From Lepus europaeus (Eukaryota; Chordata; Mammalia; Lagomorpha; Leporidae): 64,000 bases of DNA. Positions 44,901 through 52,852 of the stretch are shown one piece after another; within the stretch, counting starts at the first letter, position 1, and every line of letters begins with the position of its first letter. The stretch is taken from positions 79,065,179 through 79,129,178 of the forward strand of contig NC_084840.1 of the NCBI RefSeq assembly GCF_033115175.1, given 5' to 3'. The position numbers were made by a program, and so were the translations under genes. The notes beneath the pieces are model-generated. The model did not search any database. It saw nothing but the letters and a program-made list of their open reading frames with translations, and was not told the origin of the DNA.

Positions 44901-45403
44901 TGTTGCCGTTGAATTCTCTACAATGTTGCAGTGGGTTCGTTTCTGAGAGGAGCAGCGTGGTGGGGGCAAGAGGCGCGGAGTCAACACACAGACCCCGGGA
45001 GTCCAGTGAGAGCAGGCTCGAGGCGAGCAGCCTGCAGACTCCTTTATTACAGTTGGTACAACAGCTTATATAGCCAAGACCAGCCAATCTGGTCAAGGGG
45101 CGGTCCATACCCCAACCAATCACAGCCTGTTGCCAGGCAGTTTCCAGAGCCATCCAATCACAGCCTGTCGCCAGGCAGTTTCAAATCCATCCAATCACAG
45201 CCTATTGCCAGGCAGTTTCCAGAGCCATCCAATCACAGCCTGTCACCAGGCAGTTTCAAATCCATCCAATCACAGCCTGTCGCCAGGCAGTTTCCAGAGC
45301 CATCCAATCACAGCCTGTCGCCAGGCAGTTTCAAAACCATTCCTGACTAACTGACGCTCGCTTGCCAGTGGCCACCTTGGCATGGCCTTCTCATTCCACT
45401 ACA
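44901..45403 (-). mobile_element. ERV LTR A (3' LTR), 503 bp
   Basis: TG...CA termini; U3 with six tandem CCAAT-containing units (45115-45342), TATA box complement (about 45066-45072) and AATAAA complement (45043-45048) about 25 bp downstream of the TATA. It differs from the other two LTRs at several places in its U5 end ('tgttgccgttgaattctcta'). Confidence 0.92.
45115..45342. repeat. CCAAT tandem array in LTR A (six units of about 38 bp)
   Basis: Units of 'ccaatcacagcctgtcgccaggcagtttc' alternate in their ends (agagccat or aaatccat), giving three dimers. CCAAT is the core of NF-Y sites, so the array is probably a U3 enhancer. LTR B has four units (47066-47217) and LTR C has six (48942-49169). 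Confidence 0.9.
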
Positions 45404-45420
45404 TTTCCCCCTTTTCGTTT
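45404..45420 (-). promoter_or_regulatory. ERV polypurine tract, internal region 1
   Basis: The minus strand reads a purine run (aaaagggggaaa) directly against the TG start of LTR A, the standard place for plus-strand priming. The second copy is at 47280-47296. Confidence 0.85.
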
Positions 45421-45615
45421 ATTTTTGAGCAACGGGAGGCATGATTCTTGGCCATACCATTGTTGACCCCGTTTCCATGTGGTCTCCGTACGCAGCTGTG
45501 CCTGTCTTAGGTTGTCCCCCAGGGGATCTTACCCGTCATTGACTAACCAGCGCTCAAATCGAGAGACCACAGGATTGCTTGCTCAGATAGGGGTAGGAAT
45601 GAGGAATAATGGTTA

Positions 45616-46125
45616 TCAGGAGTGGCATGACCGCACACAGGCTGTGGGCCATTGGAGTGGCTGACCAGAGCTAGTGGGGTACACAACAGTAACAGATATG
45701 GCTTTGGGCAGTTTCTCAGGGTAGGATGATAGGGCAGGAGCGTCTGCTAACAAGGTGGAGTCTTGGTCTTGTTCAGCTGGTTCTGGTTGGCTGTCAGTTG
45801 CAGGCTTGATGTTTCTGGCTGGTACCCAAATGGGCTGTCCCGCATTCTTTGGAAAGACACAAGCATATCCTCGACCCTTGGTTAATAGAAGCCTTTTTAC
45901 AGGCGTTGGAATCCAGGGCCTGAATTTTGCGTACACTTCAACATTAGCAGCAAACATGCTGGTGGCATGGGATCTAGCGGCTGCGCTGAGAGCTTGGGGT
46001 GCCCGAGGACTGCCACAAATGTGGGGATCCTCACTGGGAGCAGATGGGATGACCTCGCATGAGTTATTGTGTAAAGGTCCTCTTAGTTCATCCCACGGGT
46101 ATGTGGGGGGTGGCTGACTAGGCAT
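45616..46125 (-). CDS. ERV internal frame of 169 codons, integrase C-terminus-like segment (copy 1)
   Basis: An uninterrupted frame lies just upstream of the 3' polypurine tract. The centre holds GRGYACVF and PIWVPARN, a pattern typical of the integrase C-terminal end at the pol/env junction of class II retroviruses. The flanks are proline/serine-rich and not recognised. No catalytic integrase core is present, so it cannot be an active integrase. It starts 14 bp after the stop of the 87-codon frame. It could be a relic frame or a short element-specific protein; copy 2 differs at one residue (K to E). Confidence 0.5.
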   Translation of the reverse strand: MPSQPPPTYPWDELRGPLHNNSCEVIPSAPSEDPHICGSPRAPQALSAAARSHATSMFAANVEVYAKFRPWIPTPVKRLLLTKGRGYACVFPKNAGQPIWVPARNIKPATDSQPEPAEQDQDSTLLADAPALSSYPEKLPKAISVTVVYPTSSGQPLQWPTACVRSCHS

Positions 46126-46139
46126 TGCTACCTTGTTTG

Positions 46140-46403
46140 CTACGTTGTTTTTTTACTGTCGGAGTTCTCTCTCCCTAAATCAGCAACCGTTGTCTGTGAG
46201 ACAGGGACCTGGAGTGTCAGGCTCCTATCACTCACAGATTCACGATCTTTGATAATCTGCACAGGATTCTGAGAGGGGGGTATCTTTCCCATATCTGAGC
46301 GCTTAAGAGCGGCACGGTACGCCAACTCTAGCCAGAGGAAAGACACGTATAGCACTGCTACCGTAACAAAGCAAATTCCTAGCACCTCAACTGTGGATGG
46401 CAT
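46140..46403 (-). CDS. ERV internal frame of 87 codons with one membrane segment (copy 1)
   Basis: The peptide begins with a short polar stretch, then a hydrophobic helix of about 20 residues (about residues 8-28: [20 protein letters not shown]), then a basic/polar tail. This layout fits a single-pass membrane microprotein or an uncleaved signal anchor. I do not recognise a family. It precedes the 169-codon frame by 14 bp on the same strand. It is identical in both copies, but that may only reflect the recent duplication. Confidence 0.4.
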   Translation of the reverse strand: MPSTVEVLGICFVTVAVLYVSFLWLELAYRAALKRSDMGKIPPSQNPVQIIKDRESVSDRSLTLQVPVSQTTVADLGRENSDSKKTT

Positions 46404-46833
46404 TTTGTAGGAGGTTTCCCTATGCTAGACAAACAGACAGTGGTGTATCAGATCGTACGTATGTCTTGTGCTTAGTGGGGGACTTCCTTGATTCGTTAGG
46501 TCAAGGCCGTATGCCCACACGGTGTCTCCGGAGCGTCACCTCTCTCGAATGAGGGAAGATGACTTGGTTCCGAATTCTGGGATGATCAGTCCCTTATGTG
46601 AATTCGCTGGGTGAACCGAAAGTAAAAGGAGGAGCCGAGAAGCGACGTACGCTTCAGGGCGGTGTGTGCTAACCTGGGGTCACTTCGACCGAGGACAAGG
46701 ACAAGGAAAGGGGCGTAGGAGGGGGTTCTGTGCTCACCCTCACAGAACCGAACAGCACACAAAACACCGAGGGGCCTACTTGCCAAAATCCAGGGGGGAC
46801 CTCGCCGAGTCCGACACGCTGTTTCTTTCTCAG

Positions 46834-46849
46834 TCACGTTGGCGCGCCA
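46834..46849 (-). promoter_or_regulatory. ERV primer-binding site, internal region 1
   Basis: On the minus strand, TGGCGCGCCAACGTGA follows the LTR end after a 2-bp spacer. It resembles the tRNA-Lys primer site used by betaretrovirus-like elements, with one extra base. The second copy is at 48710-48725. Confidence 0.75.
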
Positions 46850-46851
46850 GA

Positions 46852-47279
46852 TGTTGTTGTTGATTTCTCCACAATGTTGCAGTGGGTTCGTTTCTGAGAG
46901 GAGCAGCGTGGTGGGGGCAAGAGGCGCGGAGTCAACACACAGACCCCGGGAGTCCGGTGAGAGCAGGCTCGAGGCGAGCAGCCTGCAGACTCCTTTATTA
47001 CAGTTGGTACAACAGCTTATATAGCCAAGACCAGCCAATCTGGTCAAGGGGCGGTCCATACCCCAACCAATCACAGCCTGTTGCCAGGCAGTTTCCAGAG
47101 CCATCCAATCACAGCCTGTCGCCAGGCAGTTTCAAATCCATCCAATCACAGCCTGTCGCCAGGCAGTTTCCAGAGCCATCCAATCACAGCCTGTCGCCAG
47201 GCAGTTTCAAAACCATTCCTGACTAACTGACGCTCGCTTGCCAGTGGCCACCTTGGCATGGCCTTCTCATTCCACTACA
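46852..47279 (-). mobile_element. ERV LTR B (middle), 428 bp
   Basis: Same layout as LTR A, but with only four CCAAT units (47066-47217), which accounts for the 75-bp size difference. Its U5 end matches LTR C. This fits a recombinant LTR with a crossover within the repeat array. Confidence 0.92.
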
Positions 47280-47296
47280 TTTCCCCCTTTTCGTTT
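47280..47296 (-). promoter_or_regulatory. ERV polypurine tract, internal region 2
   Basis: Same sequence as at 45404-45420, adjoining LTR B. Confidence 0.85.
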
Positions 47297-47491
47297 ATTT
47301 TTGAGCAACGGGAGGCATGATTCTTGGCCATACCATTGTTGACCCCGTTTCCATGTGGTCTCCGTACGCAGCTGTGCCTGTCTTAGGTTGTCCCCCAGGG
47401 GATCTTACCCGTCATTGACTAACCAGCGCTCAAATCGAGAGACCACAGGATTGCTTGCTCAGATAGGGGTAGGAATGAGGAATAATGGTTA

Positions 47492-48001
47492 TCAGGAGTG
47501 GCATGACCGCACACAGGCTGTGGGCCATTGGAGTGGCTGACCAGAGCTAGTGGGGTACACAACAGTAACAGATATGGCTTTGGGCAGTTTCTCAGGGTAG
47601 GATGATAGGGCAGGAGCGTCTGCTAACAAGGTGGAGTCTTGGTCTTGTTCAGCTGGTTCTGGTTGGCTGTCAGTTGCAGGCTTGATGTTTCTGGCTGGTA
47701 CCCAAATGGGCTGTCCCGCATTCTCTGGAAAGACACAAGCATATCCTCGACCCTTGGTTAATAGAAGCCTTTTTACAGGCGTTGGAATCCAGGGCCTGAA
47801 TTTTGCGTACACTTCAACATTAGCAGCAAACATGCTGGTGGCATGGGATCTAGCGGCTGCGCTGAGAGCTTGGGGTGCCCGAGGACTGCCACAAATGTGG
47901 GGATCCTCACTGGGAGCAGATGGGATGACCTCGCATGAGTTATTGTGTAAAGGTCCTCTTAGTTCATCCCACGGGTATGTGGGGGGTGGCTGACTAGGCA
48001 T
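47492..48001 (-). CDS. ERV internal frame of 169 codons (copy 2)
   Basis: Same frame as at 45616-46125, with one visible amino-acid difference (FPENAG in place of FPKNAG). Both copies remain open. Confidence 0.5.
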   Translation of the reverse strand: MPSQPPPTYPWDELRGPLHNNSCEVIPSAPSEDPHICGSPRAPQALSAAARSHATSMFAANVEVYAKFRPWIPTPVKRLLLTKGRGYACVFPENAGQPIWVPARNIKPATDSQPEPAEQDQDSTLLADAPALSSYPEKLPKAISVTVVYPTSSGQPLQWPTACVRSCHS

Positions 48002-48015
48002 TGCTACCTTGTTTG

Positions 48016-48279
48016 CTACGTTGTTTTTTTACTGTCGGAGTTCTCTCTCCCTAAATCAGCAACCGTTGTCTGTGAGACAGGGACCTGGAGTGTCAGGCTC
48101 CTATCACTCACAGATTCACGATCTTTGATAATCTGCACAGGATTCTGAGAGGGGGGTATCTTTCCCATATCTGAGCGCTTAAGAGCGGCACGGTACGCCA
48201 ACTCTAGCCAGAGGAAAGACACGTATAGCACTGCTACCGTAACAAAGCAAATTCCTAGCACCTCAACTGTGGATGGCAT
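48016..48279 (-). CDS. ERV internal frame of 87 codons with one membrane segment (copy 2)
   Basis: Identical peptide to the frame at 46140-46403. Confidence 0.4.
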   Translation of the reverse strand: MPSTVEVLGICFVTVAVLYVSFLWLELAYRAALKRSDMGKIPPSQNPVQIIKDRESVSDRSLTLQVPVSQTTVADLGRENSDSKKTT

Positions 48280-48709
48280 TTTGTAGGAGGTTTCCCTATG
48301 CTAGACAAACAGACAGTGGTGTATCAGATCGTACGTATGTCTTGTGCTTAGTGGGGGACTTCCTTGATTCGTTAGGTCAAGGCCGTATGCCCACACGGTG
48401 TCTCCGGAGCGTCACCTCTCTCGAATGAGGGAAGATGACTTGGTTCCGAATTCTGGGATGATCAGTCCCTTATGTGAATTCGCTGGGTGAACCGAAAGTA
48501 AAAGGAGGAGCCGAGAAGCGACGTACGCTTCAGGGCGGTGTGTGCTAACCTGGGGTCACTTCGACCGAGGACAAGGACAAGGAAAGGGGCGTAGGAGGGG
48601 GTTCTGTGCTCACCCTCACAGAACCGAACAGCACACAAAACACCGAGGGGCCTACTTGCCAAAATCCAGGGGGGACCTCGCCGAGTCCGACACGCTGTTT
48701 CTTTCTCAG

Positions 48710-48725
48710 TCACGTTGGCGCGCCA
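48710..48725 (-). promoter_or_regulatory. ERV primer-binding site, internal region 2
   Basis: Identical to the copy at 46834-46849 and placed the same way relative to LTR C. Confidence 0.75.
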
Positions 48726-48727
48726 GA

Positions 48728-49230
48728 TGTTGTTGTTGATTTCTCCACAATGTTGCAGTGGGTTCGTTTCTGAGAGGAGCAGCGTGGTGGGGGCAAGAGG
48801 CGCGGAGTCAACACACAGACCCCGGGAGTCCGGTGAGAGCAGGCTCGAGGCGAGCAGCCTGCAGACTCCTTTATTACAGTTGGTACAACAGCTTATATAG
48901 CCAAGACCAGCCAATCTGGTCAAGGGGCGGTCCATACCCCAACCAATCACAGCCTGTTGCCAGGCAGTTTCCAGAGCCATCCAATCACAGCCTGTCGCCA
49001 GGCAGTTTCAAATCCATCCAATCACAGCCTGTTGCCAGGCAGTTTCCAGAGCCATCCAATCACAGCCTGTCGCCAGGCAGTTTCAAATCCATCCAATCAC
49101 AGCCTGTCGCCAGGCAGTTTCCAGAGCCATCCAATCACAGCCTGTCGCCAGGCAGTTTCAAAACCATTCCTGACTAACTGACGCTCGCTTGCCAGTGGCC
49201 ACCTTGGCATGGCCTTCTCATTCCACTACA
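48728..49230 (-). mobile_element. ERV LTR C (5' LTR), 503 bp
   Basis: Six CCAAT units (48942-49169), TATA and AATAAA as in the others. Its outer edge abuts the TSD copy ggggag at 49231-49236. Confidence 0.92.
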
Positions 49231-49236
49231 GGGGAG

Positions 49237-51282
49237 GACCCTACAGTCTTTTTAAATTTTTCTTTCATTTTTTTTAAATGTCTGTGGATGACTCTCCCTC
49301 GTTTGCATTCCTTCCTGGCTGCCCAGGGTGAGCGACCATGGGGTGCAGGTCAGGGCAAGGAGGAAAAGCAGCTGGCCGCCCAGAGGCTCCTGGGCTAAGG
49401 CACAGACTTGTCTTTGGCTCTCCTGGTGGGGAGTTTCCCCGCCCCAGTCTCAGGAGCCAGGGGCCACCTCCTGGGGTCCTTGAAGACCACTGGGTTCTGC
49501 CACCTGGCCCGGGCACAGCAGAGCACCCCTACCATGGGGAAAGGTGGGGAGGGAGGAGACCCTCGGTTCCAGAGAGCCAGTCCCCCCTGCTCAGGCCTGG
49601 GAGGCCTAGGCCCACCTGGACACACCCACTGTCTTCTGAGGGTCTGGCTGGAGCCCCCGCCAGGCCCCCCTGCCCCAGCTGCTTGCCAAGTGTGACCAGG
49701 ATATTGTGCTTTGGGGTCGGCGCTGGGACGGGGTGGGGTGGGGACTAAGGGGCTTGTGCTTTAGCAGGACGTGCCGACTTCCCCCCATACACACTCAGGG
49801 TGGCTAGGGGCTAAGGTGCTGGCCAGGCTGAGAGAACAGAGCACCATGACCCCCCCAAAGCAGGCTGGTGGCGACGCTGTTGGAAGGGTACACTGTGGGG
49901 TGACCCCCTCCGACCCCTCCCCTAAAACGCCTCACCTGGAAAGCCAGGTCTTCCGGCACAAGGGGCACACAGAAGTCAGAGTCAGGGGGCAGAAAGGTGA
50001 GTAATGGGGGCAAGGCGAGAGGTGTGGGGGTGGGGAAGAATCCTCCCTGTGCACATGCACGCTTACACACACTTGCCCTAGGCAAGAGGGAGAGGAATGG
50101 TGAGAGAGAAAGGACTCTGCCAGCAGCCCATCCAGACCCTGCTCTGCCCTTGGGGGACAGAGGCCAAGGACCTCCATTGAAATACAACAGTGGGGGGTGG
50201 GGGAGAGAAGTTGAGGGAGGGAGGAGAGCGGGTAGGACCCACGGGGCCCACGTCAGGAACACGCAGCCACATTCCACACACACACACATGCCCCCCCATA
50301 TCCTGCTTCCCACAGTGCATCCCACCCCCACCAGGGACCTGGAGATGGGTAGGTGGGGTCAGACTCAGTCCCGGTGGTTTGAAAAATAATAGGAAATCTT
50401 ATACTTTAATATTTCAGTCGCTAAAAAAAGTTTTAAAAAGTTATGTACATGGGTAGGGGCTGGGGGCCCTGTCCGGGGGCGGGGGGGGGGCAGCAGGGCA
50501 GGGGTGGGGAGTGGAGGGCAGGGCAGAACCCTGCCCCTCCCAACCTGCTCCCCCCACCCATTCCAACCCTGGTCCAACTCTGCCTCTTTTGCTTCATTCA
50601 AGTTGCTCCTGCACACACACAGACACACACACACACACTCCACTAGCCCGAGGTGGGCGCCCCAAGAGCCTCCTTGGCTGAGGATCTCCCTCTCTGGGGC
50701 TCCAGGGAACACGGGCTGGATGGAGGGGTGAGAGCAGAGTGCTGGGCCACCACCTCAGGCTGCTTGTGGAATTGCTCTGAGCCTGTTTGCTTGGCTGTAC
50801 CACAGGCAGTGCCCATGGCCTCCCTGCCCCAGCCCCCAGGCGCAGGGACTGAGTAGGAAGAAAGGCGCTTTTGGAGGCCTGGAAACACTAGGGGATGGGT
50901 GGGGGTGGGGAGGGGTCCTGAGAGCCCCCCTCGAGTCTCAGCGGAGGCTGAGGAAGGACTTCTGCCAGGCAGGCCCCTGTCTGGTGCCCGGACTAGTGGT
51001 GGGGGGCACAACGCTTGGGGTGAGGGAAGGGGGAGCTGTGTGTGGAAGAAGGAAACCTGGGCCTGCCTCTGCCCCGCCTGCCTGCCCAGCCCGGTCCTGC
51101 CCACCCTTCCCAGTGGGGAAGGGGCTAGGACAGGGGAGGGGAAGCCCAGGAGCATTCAGTTCCCCCTGCGGGGCCTGGGGAGGGACAGACAGTAGCTCCT
51201 GACCAAGGTGTGTGTGACAGGACAGAGAGGTGGGGTGGGGGAGTGTGACGCCCCCCCCACCCCGGGTTGGGGGGAAGAGCGG
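49237..51282 (-). pseudogene. NACC1: NACC1 pseudogene 3' UTR portion, GC-rich
   Basis: GC-rich sequence continuous with the NACC1 coding remnant. It contains an AT-rich island at 50380-50445, G-runs at 50480-50490 and a CA-rich repeat at 50613-50638. Many long frames here arise only from low stop-codon density. I see no independent gene. Confidence 0.75.
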
Positions 51283-52825
51283 TTACTGCAGGGCCTCGGC
51301 CTAGAGGCCGCCTGGCCCCATAGCTGGCTGGCTGGAAGCTGCGCTCTGCGCCCATCACCTCCGGCTCTGTCTTGCCCGAGTCACTGATGCAGGCAGTGTA
51401 AGGTCGCCCTCGGGGTGAGCAGCTTCAGCTTGGGCATCCAGCTCTGGTGCATGACCTGGCGCACGTTGGGATACATGCCGGCCGTGATGACGTTCCTCTC
51501 GCTCTCCTTGAAGTTCCGGCAGTGGTACTCGATGCCGTAGAGGGCAGGGCTGTCCAGTAGTTTGCCAGTGCCACAGCTGTGGGCCAGTGCATTCTGGTCA
51601 AAGGAGGAGGCGAGGAGTGGCCACGGCAAGACTTCGTGCCAGGTTCCTGAGCTGTGCCCCCATGATGTACACCTTGGCGCCTGCCATTAGCTCCAGCTTC
51701 TCGGAGGGGCCGCCATTGTACTGGAGCTTGGGGGTGACAGCGGGTGCCGATCTGGTCGGTAAGCTTGGCCGGGAGCGATGCCAATCTTGCCGCACCCAGA
51801 TCCGACTGCGGGTTTTGGGAGGGCCTCAAACTTCTTGGCTGTCGGGCCCATGTTCATCGCACTGTGCACAGTGTACCTGTTGCAGATCTGCCGGCACTGC
51901 TCATCCGAGCCTTCTTCCCACGCGTCCTCCTCCTGCGCTCCGAGGTGCTGGGCTGGCTCCCCACGCCTGCCGTGGCCGCCACTGCCCCGCTGGCCGGCTG
52001 CCCCGCCCCACCACTGCGGCCAGGGCCACCGCACGGGCTGCATGGCCACCACCACGGGGGCCTGCTGCGGGGGCTGCCAGTTGGCCGCCAGGTCCAGCAC
52101 GGAGAACGTGGCCATCTTCCAGCTACCGCCACTGCAGCCCCCCGGCCTCCTTTGGGGGCACCGTCCCACAGCCGCTTGGCTACAGGCTTGCACTGCGCAG
52201 AGTCGGACTCCTGCTGCTCCGTCCTGCGACACGAGGGGCAGGCGAGCTGCAGCCCTGCCAGCCGGAAGTCTGCGTCACAGGGCGCCCCTCGACGTGCAGG
52301 CCCTGCAAGTCCCGCTCTGGGAGCTCACCTTCAGGAAGAACTTGGGGCCTTTCTCCACGATCTCCTGGATCTAGAGGAAACCCGCCCTGTCGGTGAGCAG
52401 GAACTGGTCCCCCATGTTCTGGACAGCCGGCCCGTGTAGCAGAAGCTCAGGGTCTGCTGGAATGACTGCGGCTACACAGCCACCAGCCTCCACCACGGCG
52501 CTCTGGCTGCTGTTGCACAGGTCCCGGGAGTAGGAGCTGCTGACCCCTGACCACCACCGACACCTCAGAGGACGGGCCCTGCAGCCGCTGTTCGCTGAGG
52601 CACTCCAAGATGCCGTGGCCGAAGTTGGGGATCTCCACCTGGAGGCTCTGCGCCATGGTGGCGGCTGCGCCGTGGCCGCGTTCCGGGGGCTCCCAGCGGG
52701 CTCCGCAGTGGCGGCTGAGGCTTGGCCTGGTCCCTGGGTGCGTCCCCTGTGCTGGGGCCTCAGTCTCCGCCTCCATGGCCCCCACGGCCTCCGCCTAGGC
52801 AGTAGCAGCGGCCGCGGGGGCCACT

Positions 52826-52850
52826 CATTGTTAAATTTAATTTAACAATG
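52826..52850. repeat. Perfect 25-bp palindrome at the NACC1/L1 junction
   Basis: Twelve-base arms (cattgttaaatt and aatttaacaatg) surround a single central T. It lies exactly between the 5' end of the NACC1 pseudogene and the first recognisable L1 base. Confidence 0.9.
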
Positions 52851-52852
52851 AA

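Larger units (their letters stand above)
44901..49230 (-). mobile_element. Compact class II-like ERV, tandem: LTR-internal-LTR-internal-LTR
   Basis: Three LTRs (44901-45403, 46852-47279, 48728-49230) separate two near-identical internal regions (45404-46851, 47280-48727) with a period of 1876 bp. Transcription runs on the minus strand. Each internal region begins after an LTR with a primer-binding site resembling a tRNA-Lys type and ends in a polypurine tract directly before the next LTR. One 6-bp duplication (ggggag) flanks the entire block (44895-44900 and 49231-49236), so a single provirus inserted into the NACC1 pseudogene and later gained an internal-plus-LTR unit, most simply by unequal LTR recombination. 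No gag, protease, RT or full env is present. The internal region of about 1.45 kb holds two short frames. Confidence 0.95.
44638..52825 (-). pseudogene. NACC1: Processed pseudogene of NACC1, split by an ERV
   Basis: The parent NACC1 is a nuclear BTB/POZ-BEN transcriptional repressor of 527 residues. This minus-strand, intronless copy has 5' UTR (52825-52657), a degraded coding region (ATG complement 52654-52656 to a natural stop near 51283) and a long GC-rich 3' UTR (51282-49231, then 44900-44638 beyond the ERV). Visible pieces are the N-terminus ([20 protein letters not shown]), the middle (RKMA-like [32 protein letters not shown]), and BEN-domain segments ([71 protein letters not shown]), spread over three frames. 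Much of the BTB domain is deleted. An AATAAA (complement at 44675-44680) and an A-rich decayed tail end the copy. Its GC-richness reflects the parent mRNA. Confidence 0.92.

Noticed and set aside
45115-45342. CRISPR-like regular array
   Set aside because: The units are contiguous with no unique spacers, the genome is mammalian, and the array lies in a U3 region.
44931-45350. 139-codon repetitive frame rich in NHSLSPGSF-type repeats
   Set aside because: It is a translation of the CCAAT tandem array in the LTR, opposite to the direction of LTR transcription. The periodic peptide is a by-product of the DNA repeat.
46586-47104. 172-codon minus-strand frame spanning LTR and leader (also at 48462-48980)
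   Set aside because: It runs through U3/R/U5, the PBS and untranslated leader, and starts upstream of the expected transcription start. No domain is visible; treated as chance.
49338-51200. Many long overlapping open frames on both strands suggesting GC-rich genes
   Set aside because: They lie in the 3' UTR of the NACC1 pseudogene. GC-rich DNA has few stops, and none of the peptides has a recognisable domain or splice context.
51587-52439. 231- and 269-codon plus-strand frames
   Set aside because: Antisense shadows of the GC-rich NACC1 coding remnant.
51283-52656. NACC2 rather than NACC1 as the parent
   Set aside because: The N-terminus (EIPNFG...[10 protein letters not shown]) and the middle region (DLAAN, QQAPVV, GPSTSER-like text) fit NACC1 better by eye. 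A direct alignment would settle it.
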